A stretch of 64,000 nt of DNA from DATKUK01 sp035530655 (GCA_035530655.1 DATKUK010000107.1:42823-106822); one strand, 5' to 3'. Shown: positions 24,676-34,450, counted from the first letter of the stretch. Program-made: numbers and translations. The notes: generated from the letters alone by a model not told the origin.

Positions 24676-27516
24676 TTACGGCTTGGTCGGCGTGCGTATG
24701 CCGAGATGGGCCTTGACCACGCCGTAATCGGCCGTGGTCACGCGGCCGCTGCCGTCGAGGTCGCAGCGGGCGTCGGTGTATTCGCCCATGTGCACCTTGA
24801 CCTCGTAATAATCCGCTGTGGTCACCCGACCGCTGTTGTTGGCGTCGCCGTGCAGCGTGTACACATCCAGCAGAAACGTCTCGACCAGCAGATCCTCACC
24901 CCGACTCAACCGATACCACGTCTGGTTGCTTAGCACCGCGCCGGTCTCGGTCGCCCGCAGCGTGTCGTTGGGGTCGACGGCCGTGGCCAGTTCGTACGTG
25001 AAGCTGCCGCCCACATCGGCGGTATTGGGATCTCCGCCGATCGGCACGATCTGTAGGCCGCCCGGGCCGATCAGGTACGCTGTCCCGTCGAAGCTCAGCT
25101 CGATCGCGTTGTTCTGCGTCTTAGCCAGCGTGCTATCGGCCACCGGCTCGCTGCCGGCAAAGAACGACGCCTGCAATTCATCCGCCCCGATGTCCATCCG
25201 ATCCATGCTCACCCGTCTCTCGAAGTCCATGTCGATCGCGTCGGGCCCGGGCCGGTACCATGGGCTGCCTCCGTTGACGGCGGCTGATTCAGGAGCGATG
25301 TGCACCTCACCTCTCGCCACGTAGAGCGGCTGCCCCCCAACGTTCCCGCTACCGGCGAACTCGGGAGGCACCCCGTGGTGGAAGTGGTTGCACCCCACGT
25401 GGGCCAAGTCGTCCACCAGAACTGGGGCGTAGTCCATAATGTTGCCCGTCAAGGCGAGGCGAGCAGCATCGACACAATGGATCCCATTGATGTAGAAGGT
25501 GTTGCCGATGACGAGCCCGAGTCCGTTGCCGCAACCATATAGGCCGTCGCCCAACTCGTATACGTCGTTATCGCGGAACAGGTTGCTGCGGATCGTAGGC
25601 GAGGCATCACAGAGGTAAATCCCTCCACCGTAGTCGGCCTCGTTGTAGAGGATGTGGTTCACCTCGATCAGCGGTGAACCGCCGTGTACCGAGATACCTC
25701 CTCCCAACTCCGCCCACTGGGCCTGGTTGTGCACGATGCGGCACTGACGCACCGTCGGCGATGCGTTCTGTATGCGGACGCCTTCGCTCCAGTTGTTGGG
25801 GTCGTGGGTGATGGTCAGTCCTTCCAGAATCGAGTTGGGTCCCTCTCCGGTAGCGAACAGCACCGTAGGCTCGTCCTGGGCACATTGCAGGACCGTCGCT
25901 ACGACGACGTCGGGATCGCGGGGATCGGTGCTACGGACCGTGATGGCCTTGCCGCCAAAGTCGATGCATGCCTGGTGGATGCCCGGCTCGATAATGATCA
26001 CATCCCCGTCCAACGCGCCGTCGACCACGTCTTGCAGCGAAGGCGGTCCACCCGCCCAGTTGAGCGCCGGTCGAACAACGACGTCGAAAGGATAGCTCCC
26101 GCCGGCAGTCCCATCCGCATCCCCGTCGAGTTGATTGCCCATCCTGTCGGTCACCGCGTCGCCGACCGTCACTTGGTACGTACCGGCCGTCAGCGGGTCG
26201 TCGAACTGTAGCGAGAAGCTCGGTCCCTGGGCCTCGTACCCGTAGGCGTCGGCCGTCACCGCGCCGCCGTTGACGGTGACGTTGGTCTCGTTAATCAGCA
26301 CCTGCTCGCTGAAGGTGATCGTGATGTGCGTGGCGTTGGGGCTACCGATGCCTGTCGCGCCGGGCCAGACGGCCGTCACCGTCGGCGGCTCGTCGTCGCC
26401 GGGGGCGTAGCTGCCCGGTGGCGAGAGCGTCTGATCCACCCAGCGCCCGCCGGGCAGCAGGTGGTGCTGCGTGCCGAGGAGGTACTCGTCGATGAAGTCG
26501 GCAAACGTCGAGGCCGTGATCAGATCGCCCCGCTGATTGCGCGGGGTCTGGTTATCGTCGCTGACGTGACCGTCGACGTAGAGCACGTTCGACTTGCCGT
26601 CATGCCGTGCGCCAAGCGGCGAGGCAGCGGGGGTACCAAGGTGCAAGCCCATCCACGTGCCGGCTGAAATGTCCACGTCGCCATAACGGGAGTCGACCAG
26701 TTGGTCGCCGTTACCGATGCGGTAATCGCGCGAGTCGCACATGTAAAGCGTGCCGGAGGGGTCAGCGACTTCGTCGCTGTTGACGGCCTGGACGTAGTAA
26801 GTAGATTCAACCGTCCCGGGAAGGTCCAGATGCACCCCAGCCGTCATGAACTGATTGTCGTGCTCGGCGAGGTTAAGCGTCTGCGACAATCGCGGAAATC
26901 GCCGGTCATTAGGATCTTCTGGATCGTTAGGATCTTGTGGAGGATCTCCCGGAACCGCTGATCGGAGCAGACGGTTCACCGTGTAGCAGGCAGCATACTT
27001 GTGGTAGATCGAGGCTCGCTGATGATCCACTCCCTGAGCAGGTTCGGCCTGAATCTCCGGGCTGGTGTCGCTCATGACGTTTTCGAGGATCGCAGATGGG
27101 CAGATCGCCATCGGAGGGACAGCATCTGCACCCCCGGCAAGACACGCAACGTAGAAGCCCCACGGCTGCTGCCACCAGTCGCTGAGCAGGTAGAAGTCGG
27201 CAGGGATAATGGGCACATGCCCACCCTCATAGAGCAGCCGAGTGTGCGGTGGGTCCCACTTTTCGGGGTGCATGCTCGAGCGGCAGTAGATGTCGACACA
27301 ATGCGGCATCAGGGGGTACGGGTCGCAGGCGGGGAACGCGCCCCAGCTTGCCTCGTACGCTGCCAACGCCTGACCGAACTTACTCAGGTTGGCCGCGCAG
27401 AGCGCCTGTTGCGAGCCGCCGCCGACCATGGCCAGCATCGTGCTGCCGACGGAAACCAGCGACAGAACCAGTGTGCCGACGATCGCCAGATCAACCGCGC
27501 GGAATCGCCCCGACAT
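24676..27516 (-). CDS. large chimeric surface protein: prepilin-like, Ig-like, beta-helix and dockerin modules
   Basis: 946 residues; ATG preceded by AGGAGGTGAGGC. Residues 1-35 form a hydrophobic N-terminal helix (LAIVGTLVLSLVSVGSTML) without the usual prepilin cleavage site. About 35-330 resemble the planctomycete prepilin-type family and contain the H-X9-DG motif in HDGKSNVLYVDGH. About 365-480 are an Ig-like domain (VTAVWPGATGIGSPNATHIT). About 490-780 are a right-handed parallel beta-helix with repeated NPTI/SPTIR-type turns. Residues near 895-940 carry two EF-hand-like dockerin repeats (GDANNSGRVTTADY and CDLDGSGRVTTADY). The modular order suggests cell-surface attachment and possibly polysaccharide binding. 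Catalysis unknown. Confidence 0.7.
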   Translation of the reverse strand: MSGRFRAVDLAIVGTLVLSLVSVGSTMLAMVGGGSQQALCAANLSKFGQALAAYEASWGAFPACDPYPLMPHCVDIYCRSSMHPEKWDPPHTRLLYEGGHVPIIPADFYLLSDWWQQPWGFYVACLAGGADAVPPMAICPSAILENVMSDTSPEIQAEPAQGVDHQRASIYHKYAACYTVNRLLRSAVPGDPPQDPNDPEDPNDRRFPRLSQTLNLAEHDNQFMTAGVHLDLPGTVESTYYVQAVNSDEVADPSGTLYMCDSRDYRIGNGDQLVDSRYGDVDISAGTWMGLHLGTPAASPLGARHDGKSNVLYVDGHVSDDNQTPRNQRGDLITASTFADFIDEYLLGTQHHLLPGGRWVDQTLSPPGSYAPGDDEPPTVTAVWPGATGIGSPNATHITITFSEQVLINETNVTVNGGAVTADAYGYEAQGPSFSLQFDDPLTAGTYQVTVGDAVTDRMGNQLDGDADGTAGGSYPFDVVVRPALNWAGGPPSLQDVVDGALDGDVIIIEPGIHQACIDFGGKAITVRSTDPRDPDVVVATVLQCAQDEPTVLFATGEGPNSILEGLTITHDPNNWSEGVRIQNASPTVRQCRIVHNQAQWAELGGGISVHGGSPLIEVNHILYNEADYGGGIYLCDASPTIRSNLFRDNDVYELGDGLYGCGNGLGLVIGNTFYINGIHCVDAARLALTGNIMDYAPVLVDDLAHVGCNHFHHGVPPEFAGSGNVGGQPLYVARGEVHIAPESAAVNGGSPWYRPGPDAIDMDFERRVSMDRMDIGADELQASFFAGSEPVADSTLAKTQNNAIELSFDGTAYLIGPGGLQIVPIGGDPNTADVGGSFTYELATAVDPNDTLRATETGAVLSNQTWYRLSRGEDLLVETFLLDVYTLHGDANNSGRVTTADYYEVKVHMGEYTDARCDLDGSGRVTTADYGVVKAHLGIRTPTKP

Positions 27517-27621
27517 GCCTCACCTCCTGTGCCCCGAGATGCGAGGTAGCACCACCGTCCCCAGCATCGCGGGCCTATACGCGACCTACGGGCCGCTGCT
27601 GTGACCTTCCTCTATATCTAT

Positions 27622-27650
27622 AATCTACCCCCCCCCTGACGGAAATGCAA
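27622..27650 (-). promoter_or_regulatory. promoter with a G9 tract in the spacer
   Basis: Minus strand TTGCAT (27645-27650), 17-base spacer, TAGATT (27622-27627). Nine of the spacer bases are an uninterrupted G run (27628-27636). Slippage of such a tract would alter the spacer length and thus promoter strength. The surface-protein start lies about 100 bases downstream. Confidence 0.5.
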
Positions 27651-27689
27651 CACCTATCCGACGCCAAAAGCCGCCGATGCGCCAAGTCC

Positions 27690-28165
27690 CGCGGCGACAG
27701 GCACTTAGCACGGGCAACATGGAGAGTTGTAGGTCCGAAAATGCACTTGCGGTGGGTATGTTCTCTGTGGGTGGCACGGTCCGGCCAAGCCGGGCCGTGG
27801 TTGAATCGGCGGGTGGCATGCCCACGTCCCGACGTACGTGGGGATTGCGTGGGCATGAATGTGCTCACGGAGTCGATGGGTCGACGACCCGCCCTACGTC
27901 CTGAGCCACTGGTGCGACAGAAGACACTGCTCAAGAGCAGTGGCACACGAGCCCAGACAGGATGTGGTGGGTTGATAATCCGCCCTACGCATCTAAACCG
28001 GAGAGGGAAAGGCGGGTGGAACCCGCCCTACATTTGCGTCACCACGGTCGGCGCGTGCAATTCCGGCGCGCCGGGACACGCCCTGCATGTCTGGCGGGCG
28101 AGCCGTTCGGCCAAGCTCACGGGCGAAGCCGCCAGTGGCACCCGAGAACGCCAAACCGGAATTGT
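27690..28165. repeat. mosaic of short intergenic palindromic repeats
   Basis: The stretch 27517-28174 has no supported gene. It contains several palindromic units: GGGTGGCATGCCCACG with GCGTGGGCATGAA (near 27811-27860), ACTGCTCAAGAGCAGTGGCAC (27927-27947, hairpin), GGTGGGTTGATAATCCGCCC (27968 on), GGCGGGTGGAACCCGCCC (28012-28029), and CTGGCGG/CCGCCAG near 28089 and 28130. Fragments recur at 24472 and at 29771. The units resemble intergenic repeats scattered through planctomycete genomes. Confidence 0.6.
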
Positions 28166-28174
28166 CAGACAGAG

Positions 28175-29689
28175 CTAGTCGATTATTCGACCGTTGAACT
28201 TGTCAGCCAGCAGATGACGGGCTTCGCCCTCGATGCGCTGCAAATCCTCCGGGCGATCGGCGGAGAAGTAGCTGCGTACGACGCTTTTCTCGTTGGTGGC
28301 CACCCGCACATACCCGCTGAACCAGCCGGCTTCCAGATCGATGCCCGCGTCGTCATGCCTGATGCCGCCACGGAGCACCGTGCCCTGCAAGTCGACACCG
28401 TCGGGTGTGGCGGTAACGGTGGTCGCGCCGGATTCGGCGAAATGGCGAACGACCGCGTCGAGGGCGCAATCGCGGACGCGGTCGCTTTCGAACTTGTAGT
28501 TGAACTCGCCGGTGGTGCTTACGCGGTCCTGAAGCTGCCGCAGCTCGATCAGCCAATCGGGATTCCTGCTGACCGCGCGAAGAAACAGCAGCGCCGTCAT
28601 AACGGAGTTCTCGCAGCAGACGGTGTGCTCGCCCATGACGATGCGATGGTAGTAGTGGCCCGACTCCTCGGCGGCCGCCACGGCGCCGATCTGCTGCATG
28701 TAATCCTTGATCTGCGAGTGTCCGTTGCGGAAGAGCACCGGACGGATCCCCAGCTTCGTCCACTCGCGCAGGGCCAGCGGATTCACCTTGGGATCGTACA
28801 GCACGGGGCAAGGGCGGTCGGGCGAGCCCTTCAGTCCGGCGGCGTGCAGGATGGCAACGGCTGCAAAGCCGGCGCTGTACACGCCGCGAGCGTCGCCGAA
28901 AACGATGCGATCGCCATCACCGTCGACGCCGAGCACCACCTGACACCCGCTCTGCCGTGCAAGCTCGATCGCTCGGTCCATCTTGCCGCGGCTGGTGGGA
29001 TTGGGCGAGCCGGCGGGGAAGTTGCCGTCCGGCACGATGCGAATGGGCTCGACGCGGGCGCCGGCGCGCTGCAAGGCCTCGAGCAACTCCGGACCGGCCG
29101 AGCCGTGGAAGGCGTCGAGCACCACGCTCATGCCGGACAGGTCCTGCTCGGCCATGCCCACCTGCCGCATCGAAAAGTCGATATACTCGCGCTTCAGATC
29201 CAGCAGGCGCAGCACACCACCCGGGCTGGCTGCCAATCGGTCGTCGCCGTGGTAAATCTGTCGCACCCGGGTCAGGCCGCCCTGCGGTCCGCAGTCCAAC
29301 CCGATTGCGCGAGCCACGGGCACGGTGAACTTTACACCGACGTACCGCGCGGGGTTGTGCGAGGCGGTAACCGTAAGACCCATGGTGGCCGGATGCCGCT
29401 GGGACACGTCAAGCGTGGCGAAGTAACTCAAAGGCGTGCCGACCGGATCGGGCAGCAGGAAGACTTGAAAGCCCGCCCGCAGCGCTTCGCCCACGGCGAT
29501 TTCGGCGATGTGCCCGACATGCAGGCGGGCGTCGCGGGCAATGGTGATCGTGTCGACCCGCAGCTCGCGAGCGTAGATCAACGTCGCCTCGAACAGGCGG
29601 CGGACCTGCTGATCGGAGAAATCGTCGATTTCCCAGCGTGCGTCGTATACCTTGATGGGGTCCGGGCTCGACACGGCTTGACCATCCAT
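28175..29689 (-). CDS. phosphoglucomutase/phosphomannomutase family protein
   Basis: 504 residues of the alpha-D-phosphohexomutase superfamily. Seen: TITIARDARLHVG, the catalytic phosphoserine motif GLTVTASHNPARYVG, the metal-binding loop GVDGDGDRIVF, the sugar-binding EESGHYYHR and C-terminal phosphate-binding region near VRVATNEKSVVRSY. It interconverts hexose-1-P and hexose-6-P. It is divergent from the GHMP kinase gene, so sugar-1-phosphates made there (or by the GH94-like phosphorylase) could enter central metabolism here. EESGHYYHR rather than the GEMSGH/GGEQSGH types leaves glucose versus mannose specificity undecided. Confidence 0.88.
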   Translation of the reverse strand: MDGQAVSSPDPIKVYDARWEIDDFSDQQVRRLFEATLIYARELRVDTITIARDARLHVGHIAEIAVGEALRAGFQVFLLPDPVGTPLSYFATLDVSQRHPATMGLTVTASHNPARYVGVKFTVPVARAIGLDCGPQGGLTRVRQIYHGDDRLAASPGGVLRLLDLKREYIDFSMRQVGMAEQDLSGMSVVLDAFHGSAGPELLEALQRAGARVEPIRIVPDGNFPAGSPNPTSRGKMDRAIELARQSGCQVVLGVDGDGDRIVFGDARGVYSAGFAAVAILHAAGLKGSPDRPCPVLYDPKVNPLALREWTKLGIRPVLFRNGHSQIKDYMQQIGAVAAAEESGHYYHRIVMGEHTVCCENSVMTALLFLRAVSRNPDWLIELRQLQDRVSTTGEFNYKFESDRVRDCALDAVVRHFAESGATTVTATPDGVDLQGTVLRGGIRHDDAGIDLEAGWFSGYVRVATNEKSVVRSYFSADRPEDLQRIEGEARHLLADKFNGRIID

Positions 29690-29833
29690 ATGCGTCGTCT
29701 ACGTTCGGCACGATGATAGCCTCGCCCCTGGTTTATTCCAACCGGATGCGTCGGTCGCCGCAGCACCGAAAGGCGGGTGGTGCACCACCGACCGAAACAA
29801 GTAAGATACGCCGGGCTTCTTGCGGGAGGTACC

Positions 29834-31294
29834 ATGTATCGCATCGTCAACGGCTGTCCGGACGATCTGGCCGACGTCGAGCTGTTTGTCGAAACGCTCA
29901 ACGGGCTGGCCAACAATCCCACGCCGCAGGCTCGGAGTCTGTTCGACCCGCAGGTCGATCTGGTGGTCGCCCGGGCGCCCGGGCGGCTGGACGTGATGGG
30001 CGGGATCGCCGATTACTCCGGCTCGCTGGTGCTGGAGATGCCCACGGCCGAGGCCACGCTCGTGGCGCTTCAGAAGAATGCGGCCCGCGTGGTGCGAATC
30101 GTCAGCCTGGGTGCGGATGGGAATGATCGGGCCCCTGACTTTGAGATGCCGCTATCCGCGTTCGAGCGGAGCGACGGGCCTATCGAGTATGCGGAGGCGC
30201 GGGCCCACTTCCGGCAAGACCCGAAGCGGCACTGGGCGGCCTACGTGGCCGGCACGCTGCTGGTGCTCATGCGCGAGCGTCGAGTGCGGTTTGACCAGGG
30301 CGTTCGCATGTTGATCGGCTCGGACGTGCCGGAAGGCGCCGGGGTGAGTTCATCGGCTGCGCTGGAGGTGGCTGCGATGCAGGCGGTGGCCGCCGCGTTC
30401 GGCGTGGCGATGGACCCGCCGGAGACGGCGCTGTTGTGTCAGCAAGTGGAGAATCTCGTCGTCGGCGCTCCATGCGGGGTGATGGATCAGATGACGGCGA
30501 TGTGCGGGCTCGACGATCGCCTGCTGGCGCTGCTCTGTCAGCCGGCGAGGTTGGAGGGCATGGTGGACTTTCCCGACGACGTGCGGTTCTGGGGCGTCGA
30601 CTCGGGGCTGCGACACTGCGTGGCGGGCGCCGACTACGGGTCCGTGCGAGTCGGCGCTTTTATGGGGTATCGCATGATCGCCGATCTGGCGGGCCTACCT
30701 GTCGAACCCGGCGAACCTGTGCGGATCGATGACCAGCTCTGGGGTGGGTACCTGGCCAACGTCGGACCCGATCGGTTCGAGAAGGATTTTGCAGATGAGC
30801 TGCCCGAGCAGATTGGCGGTCAGGCGTTTCTCGATCGCTACGGCGGCACGAGCGATCCGGTGACGCGCGTGCAGCCCGACCGCGAATATGCCGTCCGCGT
30901 ACCCACGGCGCATCCGATTTACGAGCACGCTCGCGTGCAGCGATTTGCCGAACTGCTGGCCGGGCTCGCAGACGAAGCCCATCTGGTCGAACTGGGGCAA
31001 CTGATGTATGCATCACACGCTAGCTACTCAGCATGCGGGTTGGGTTCCGAGGGCACCGATCTGTTGGTGGAACTGGTCCGCCGCGCCGGACCGAAAGAAG
31101 GGCTTTACGGAGCCAAGATCACCGGCGGGGGCAGTGGCGGCACGGTCGCCATACTGGGCCGCCGCGGTGCAGACCAGGCGGTGCAGGCCGTGGCCGAGGG
31201 GTACGCGCAGCAGACCGGCCGACCCAAACGTATTTTCGCCGGTTCGTCGCCTGGAGCGGCCGCTTTTGGCCATTCGGTTCTACGAGCGATCTAA
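29834..31294 (+). CDS. GHMP-superfamily sugar kinase, L-arabinokinase-like (galactokinase relative)
   Basis: 486 residues; GGGAGGT precedes the ATG. The N-terminal motif ARAPGRLDVMGGIADYSGS is close to the kinase domain of plant L-arabinokinase (ARA1) and unlike the usual galactokinase PGRVNLIGEHTDY. The ATP loop VPEGAGVSSSAALEVAA and the third motif KITGGGSGGTVAIL are present; GVMDQMTAMCG follows the middle. Such kinases phosphorylate a sugar at C1. Galactose or arabinose are candidate substrates; galT and a phosphohexomutase are nearby. Family is firm, substrate is not. Confidence 0.8.
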   Translation: MYRIVNGCPDDLADVELFVETLNGLANNPTPQARSLFDPQVDLVVARAPGRLDVMGGIADYSGSLVLEMPTAEATLVALQKNAARVVRIVSLGADGNDRAPDFEMPLSAFERSDGPIEYAEARAHFRQDPKRHWAAYVAGTLLVLMRERRVRFDQGVRMLIGSDVPEGAGVSSSAALEVAAMQAVAAAFGVAMDPPETALLCQQVENLVVGAPCGVMDQMTAMCGLDDRLLALLCQPARLEGMVDFPDDVRFWGVDSGLRHCVAGADYGSVRVGAFMGYRMIADLAGLPVEPGEPVRIDDQLWGGYLANVGPDRFEKDFADELPEQIGGQAFLDRYGGTSDPVTRVQPDREYAVRVPTAHPIYEHARVQRFAELLAGLADEAHLVELGQLMYASHASYSACGLGSEGTDLLVELVRRAGPKEGLYGAKITGGGSGGTVAILGRRGADQAVQAVAEGYAQQTGRPKRIFAGSSPGAAAFGHSVLRAI

Positions 31295-31525
31295 GAGACG
31301 CTCAGCCGGGCCGGTTGCGGGCGCCGGGGGCTTGAGCTATCTTTGCCAGCCGCGCTCGGATCGGCCGATGAGGATGCGGCGCTGCCGCCGACAGAACGCC
31401 TCATCGCATCCGAACGCATACCACAGGCCCCAGATCGGCGACGCCGGCAGCGAGCGATATTGCCCGGCGCCGTGTGATCGACAGGATGTCCGGCTACAGG
31501 ACCCACTGCACTTTCGAGGAGCACG

Positions 31526-34432
31526 ATGGCGACGAACACAGACTTGCACGGTTTACCCTTCCACGAGCAGGCACAACGCATCCTTGACCTGCCCGTCGAT
31601 CAACACGTCAACGCTCTGGGCGGCTACGGGCCGAACGGCGAGGTCATCTACCACGCTCACCCGATCAACTGCCCGTCCGTGCTGGTCGACAGCCAGTCGA
31701 ACGCGACGGCCACGTTCATGTCCAACGGATCGACGGGTCTGACGGTCGAGCTGGCCGGCGGCTTTCAGGTGCGTGTGCTCGACGGTCACTTCGACACCAA
31801 CGAGAAACGCGAGATCGGCGTGCCGTCTCAGAACGTCTGGCTCGACGTCGAGGTCGACGGCAACCGGCAGATCGCCTCTCTGATCAACCCCCGCAGCATA
31901 CCGGGCTGCCGAGTGGAAAAGATCAAGATCGTCAAGCTGGGCGAGCCCCGGCGGGCAATGTGGTATTGCGCGTGGTTCAAGACCGACGCCGACACCGCTT
32001 ACGAGACGGCTGTGCGATGCGCGCTTACCTATACGCCGCACGGACCGGCGCTTACGCGATGCGTGTACCTCCGCAACACCGGGACGAGCAAACTGACCGG
32101 CCGCCTGTGGACCTACTTCAACCTGCACGGCACGCAACGGTTCGTGTACAACAAAGAGCTATGGTACGATAACGGTCTGCCGGTCAACCCCGCCGAACTG
32201 GTGGTGGCTGCCACGGTGCCGTATACGAACATCCTCCAGATCAAACGCGTCTCGAGTAAGTCGAGCCATCTGACGGCCGAAGGGGCCACCTGCGACTACG
32301 GCACGTTCGTCGGCGACACGTCGGTCTCCTGCACGATGCCTGAGGCGGTTCGCACCGGCGCGATGCTGAAAGGCGGCGCGGGCAGCCGACTGAATCATTT
32401 TACGACGGCGGCGATTGCAGCGAATCAATTTTCGATGAGGCTTGCGGCAGGACAGGACGCGTGGCTGGAGCAAACCCTCCTGTATCTGATGGACGAGGAA
32501 ATCACCGAGCAGTTCCGAGACCACTTCGCCTGTGACGAGCCCTCCTACGCTGCGATGGCTAGGGCATTCCAGTCGGCTGGCGAACTCCTGATCGCCCAAA
32601 CACCCGACGCAGGCCAGATAATCGAGACGGATCGAGCCTCGACGCAGAAGGAGCACACACCATATTTCGAGTTGCGGCTGCCTCACCAGCGGATCGCAGC
32701 CGAGTACGCCAACTCGGTCTGGACCGGTGTGAAGGAGCTGTATGAAAACTGTCGCGCTCACGGTGCGACGCTGGCCAACGGAATCGAGCTGGGCACCCGC
32801 GACCGGGGCCAGGACATGTGGCCCAAGATGAAGGAGGATCCTGGGCGCGTGCGGGCCGACTTGGTCCACGCCATGAGCTTCATGTACGTCTCGGACGACG
32901 GCCCACCCGACAACAGCAGGCCGTTGACGCTGCCCCAAAAGCTGTATGGCCTGTTCCCGCGACAATTCCCCAGTCGGTGGGACGACCGCCGCCAGGAAGT
33001 GCCCAACGACAACCGCCCCTACGCCGACAGCCCGCTGTGGCTGATCAACTCGGCGGCCAGGTACATCCGCGAAACGGGCGACGCGAGCATCCTCTCCGAG
33101 ACGGTCAAGAGCATCCGCCTGACCGATCCCGATCATCCGGAGACGTCGAGCATCGTCGGCTGCGATCGCACCTTCACGGTGTTGGAGGTCATCCTCGAGG
33201 TGTTCGCCAGTTTCGAGCGGTTGGTGAATGATACGCCGTACGGCATGGCGCAGATTCTCTACGGCGACTGGTGCGACCCGATCGACATGTTCGGCACGTC
33301 GGTGGTGGGCGACGACAAAACGCGAGGCCGCGGGCGCGGCGTGCAGGTAAGACTGTCGGCCCATCTGTTCCAATGCCTGGTGGAGATGATCGACATCCTC
33401 GACGTTCCCAGCCTCCGCAAGAAGCTCACCAACGGTGACCTGCCGAAGCGGGTCGAGCATCTCAGGCGGCTCGCCGGCCAATTGCGCGAGAACATCGTCA
33501 AGTGGGCGTGGGAACAGCGAGACGAGCAATGTATGCCCGGATTCATCTCGGTCATTCACGAGTTGAAGGCAGACGGGTCGACGCCGAACTACGAGCAGGG
33601 CGAAACCGGTTACACGCTGGGCTCGATGCGGGGCACCGATTTTGACGGCATCCTGCGGCGCGATCTGGCGGCCAACGCCTTCTGCTTGCACATGCTCAAC
33701 ACGCGGCGAGACTACCTCAAGCCCGTCGAAGACACAGAGCGAATGATCGCCGAACTACTGAAGACGACCAGCGAGCTGTTCTTCGATCCCAAGCTCGGTC
33801 TGGTGATGTTTTCCACGCCCTTCGCCAACAACCGCAATTGCCTGGCGAAGGTGGGACGGATGGGCATCGTGCCTACCGGATGCGCCGAGAATGGCGAGTA
33901 TCACCACTGCCAGGTGTTCATGCACCGATTCCGCCTCGACCTGCCGGATCAGGTCGATACGGTGTGGCAGCAGTTCAAGCCGATCATGTCGGCCATGCGC
34001 GACGAATCGATCTGGGGGCCGTTCGAATCGCCGACCACCTCCTACGCCTCCGACAAGGACGATCCGCACTTCGGTAAAGGCATGTACTTCGGGCTGTCGG
34101 GATCGGTCGATTGGATCGTCGAGGTCCTCCAGGGCATCGTGGGACTGCAACTGGCCCTGCATGATGAGCGCGTGCCTTCGGTGAGAATCGAGCCGAATCT
34201 GCCCGCCGAGGTCCGCGACGCGCTCGAGTTCAGACGCATCGTCCACTACGCGCTGCCGAAGGGCGGCTATCGACAGATTCCCCTTACCGTATACATAGCA
34301 AGACAGGGCGAAGGCGATACGCGGCGCGAAACTCGAGTGAAGATCAACGGTCGGCAGGCGGCAAAAGCGGAAGTGGACAACCTGGCTGACGTGGACAGGT
34401 TGAACATCGAGATTACATACGTCTACGGCTGA
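31526..34432 (+). CDS. GH94-like inverting glycoside phosphorylase
   Basis: 968 residues. An N-terminal beta-sandwich (about 1-340) precedes an (alpha/alpha)6 barrel. Parallels to GH94 cellobiose-phosphorylase-type enzymes: NGIELGTRDRGQDMWP around 420, YGDWCDPIDMFG around 585 where family GH94 has a catalytic aspartate (YGDWND), the RRDLAANAFCLHML helix, and a C-terminal SGSVDWIVEVLQGIVGLQLA parallel to the T/SGS-x-W-M motif, followed by VRIEPNLP. Expected reaction: phosphorolysis of a disaccharide to sugar-1-phosphate. Cytosolic, no signal peptide. It lies 231 bases after the kinase. Specificity not inferable; it may be a new subgroup because the motifs deviate from the classical ones. Confidence 0.68.
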   Translation: MATNTDLHGLPFHEQAQRILDLPVDQHVNALGGYGPNGEVIYHAHPINCPSVLVDSQSNATATFMSNGSTGLTVELAGGFQVRVLDGHFDTNEKREIGVPSQNVWLDVEVDGNRQIASLINPRSIPGCRVEKIKIVKLGEPRRAMWYCAWFKTDADTAYETAVRCALTYTPHGPALTRCVYLRNTGTSKLTGRLWTYFNLHGTQRFVYNKELWYDNGLPVNPAELVVAATVPYTNILQIKRVSSKSSHLTAEGATCDYGTFVGDTSVSCTMPEAVRTGAMLKGGAGSRLNHFTTAAIAANQFSMRLAAGQDAWLEQTLLYLMDEEITEQFRDHFACDEPSYAAMARAFQSAGELLIAQTPDAGQIIETDRASTQKEHTPYFELRLPHQRIAAEYANSVWTGVKELYENCRAHGATLANGIELGTRDRGQDMWPKMKEDPGRVRADLVHAMSFMYVSDDGPPDNSRPLTLPQKLYGLFPRQFPSRWDDRRQEVPNDNRPYADSPLWLINSAARYIRETGDASILSETVKSIRLTDPDHPETSSIVGCDRTFTVLEVILEVFASFERLVNDTPYGMAQILYGDWCDPIDMFGTSVVGDDKTRGRGRGVQVRLSAHLFQCLVEMIDILDVPSLRKKLTNGDLPKRVEHLRRLAGQLRENIVKWAWEQRDEQCMPGFISVIHELKADGSTPNYEQGETGYTLGSMRGTDFDGILRRDLAANAFCLHMLNTRRDYLKPVEDTERMIAELLKTTSELFFDPKLGLVMFSTPFANNRNCLAKVGRMGIVPTGCAENGEYHHCQVFMHRFRLDLPDQVDTVWQQFKPIMSAMRDESIWGPFESPTTSYASDKDDPHFGKGMYFGLSGSVDWIVEVLQGIVGLQLALHDERVPSVRIEPNLPAEVRDALEFRRIVHYALPKGGYRQIPLTVYIARQGEGDTRRETRVKINGRQAAKAEVDNLADVDRLNIEITYVYG

Positions 34433-34450
34433 CCGTGGAGATCGGACACG

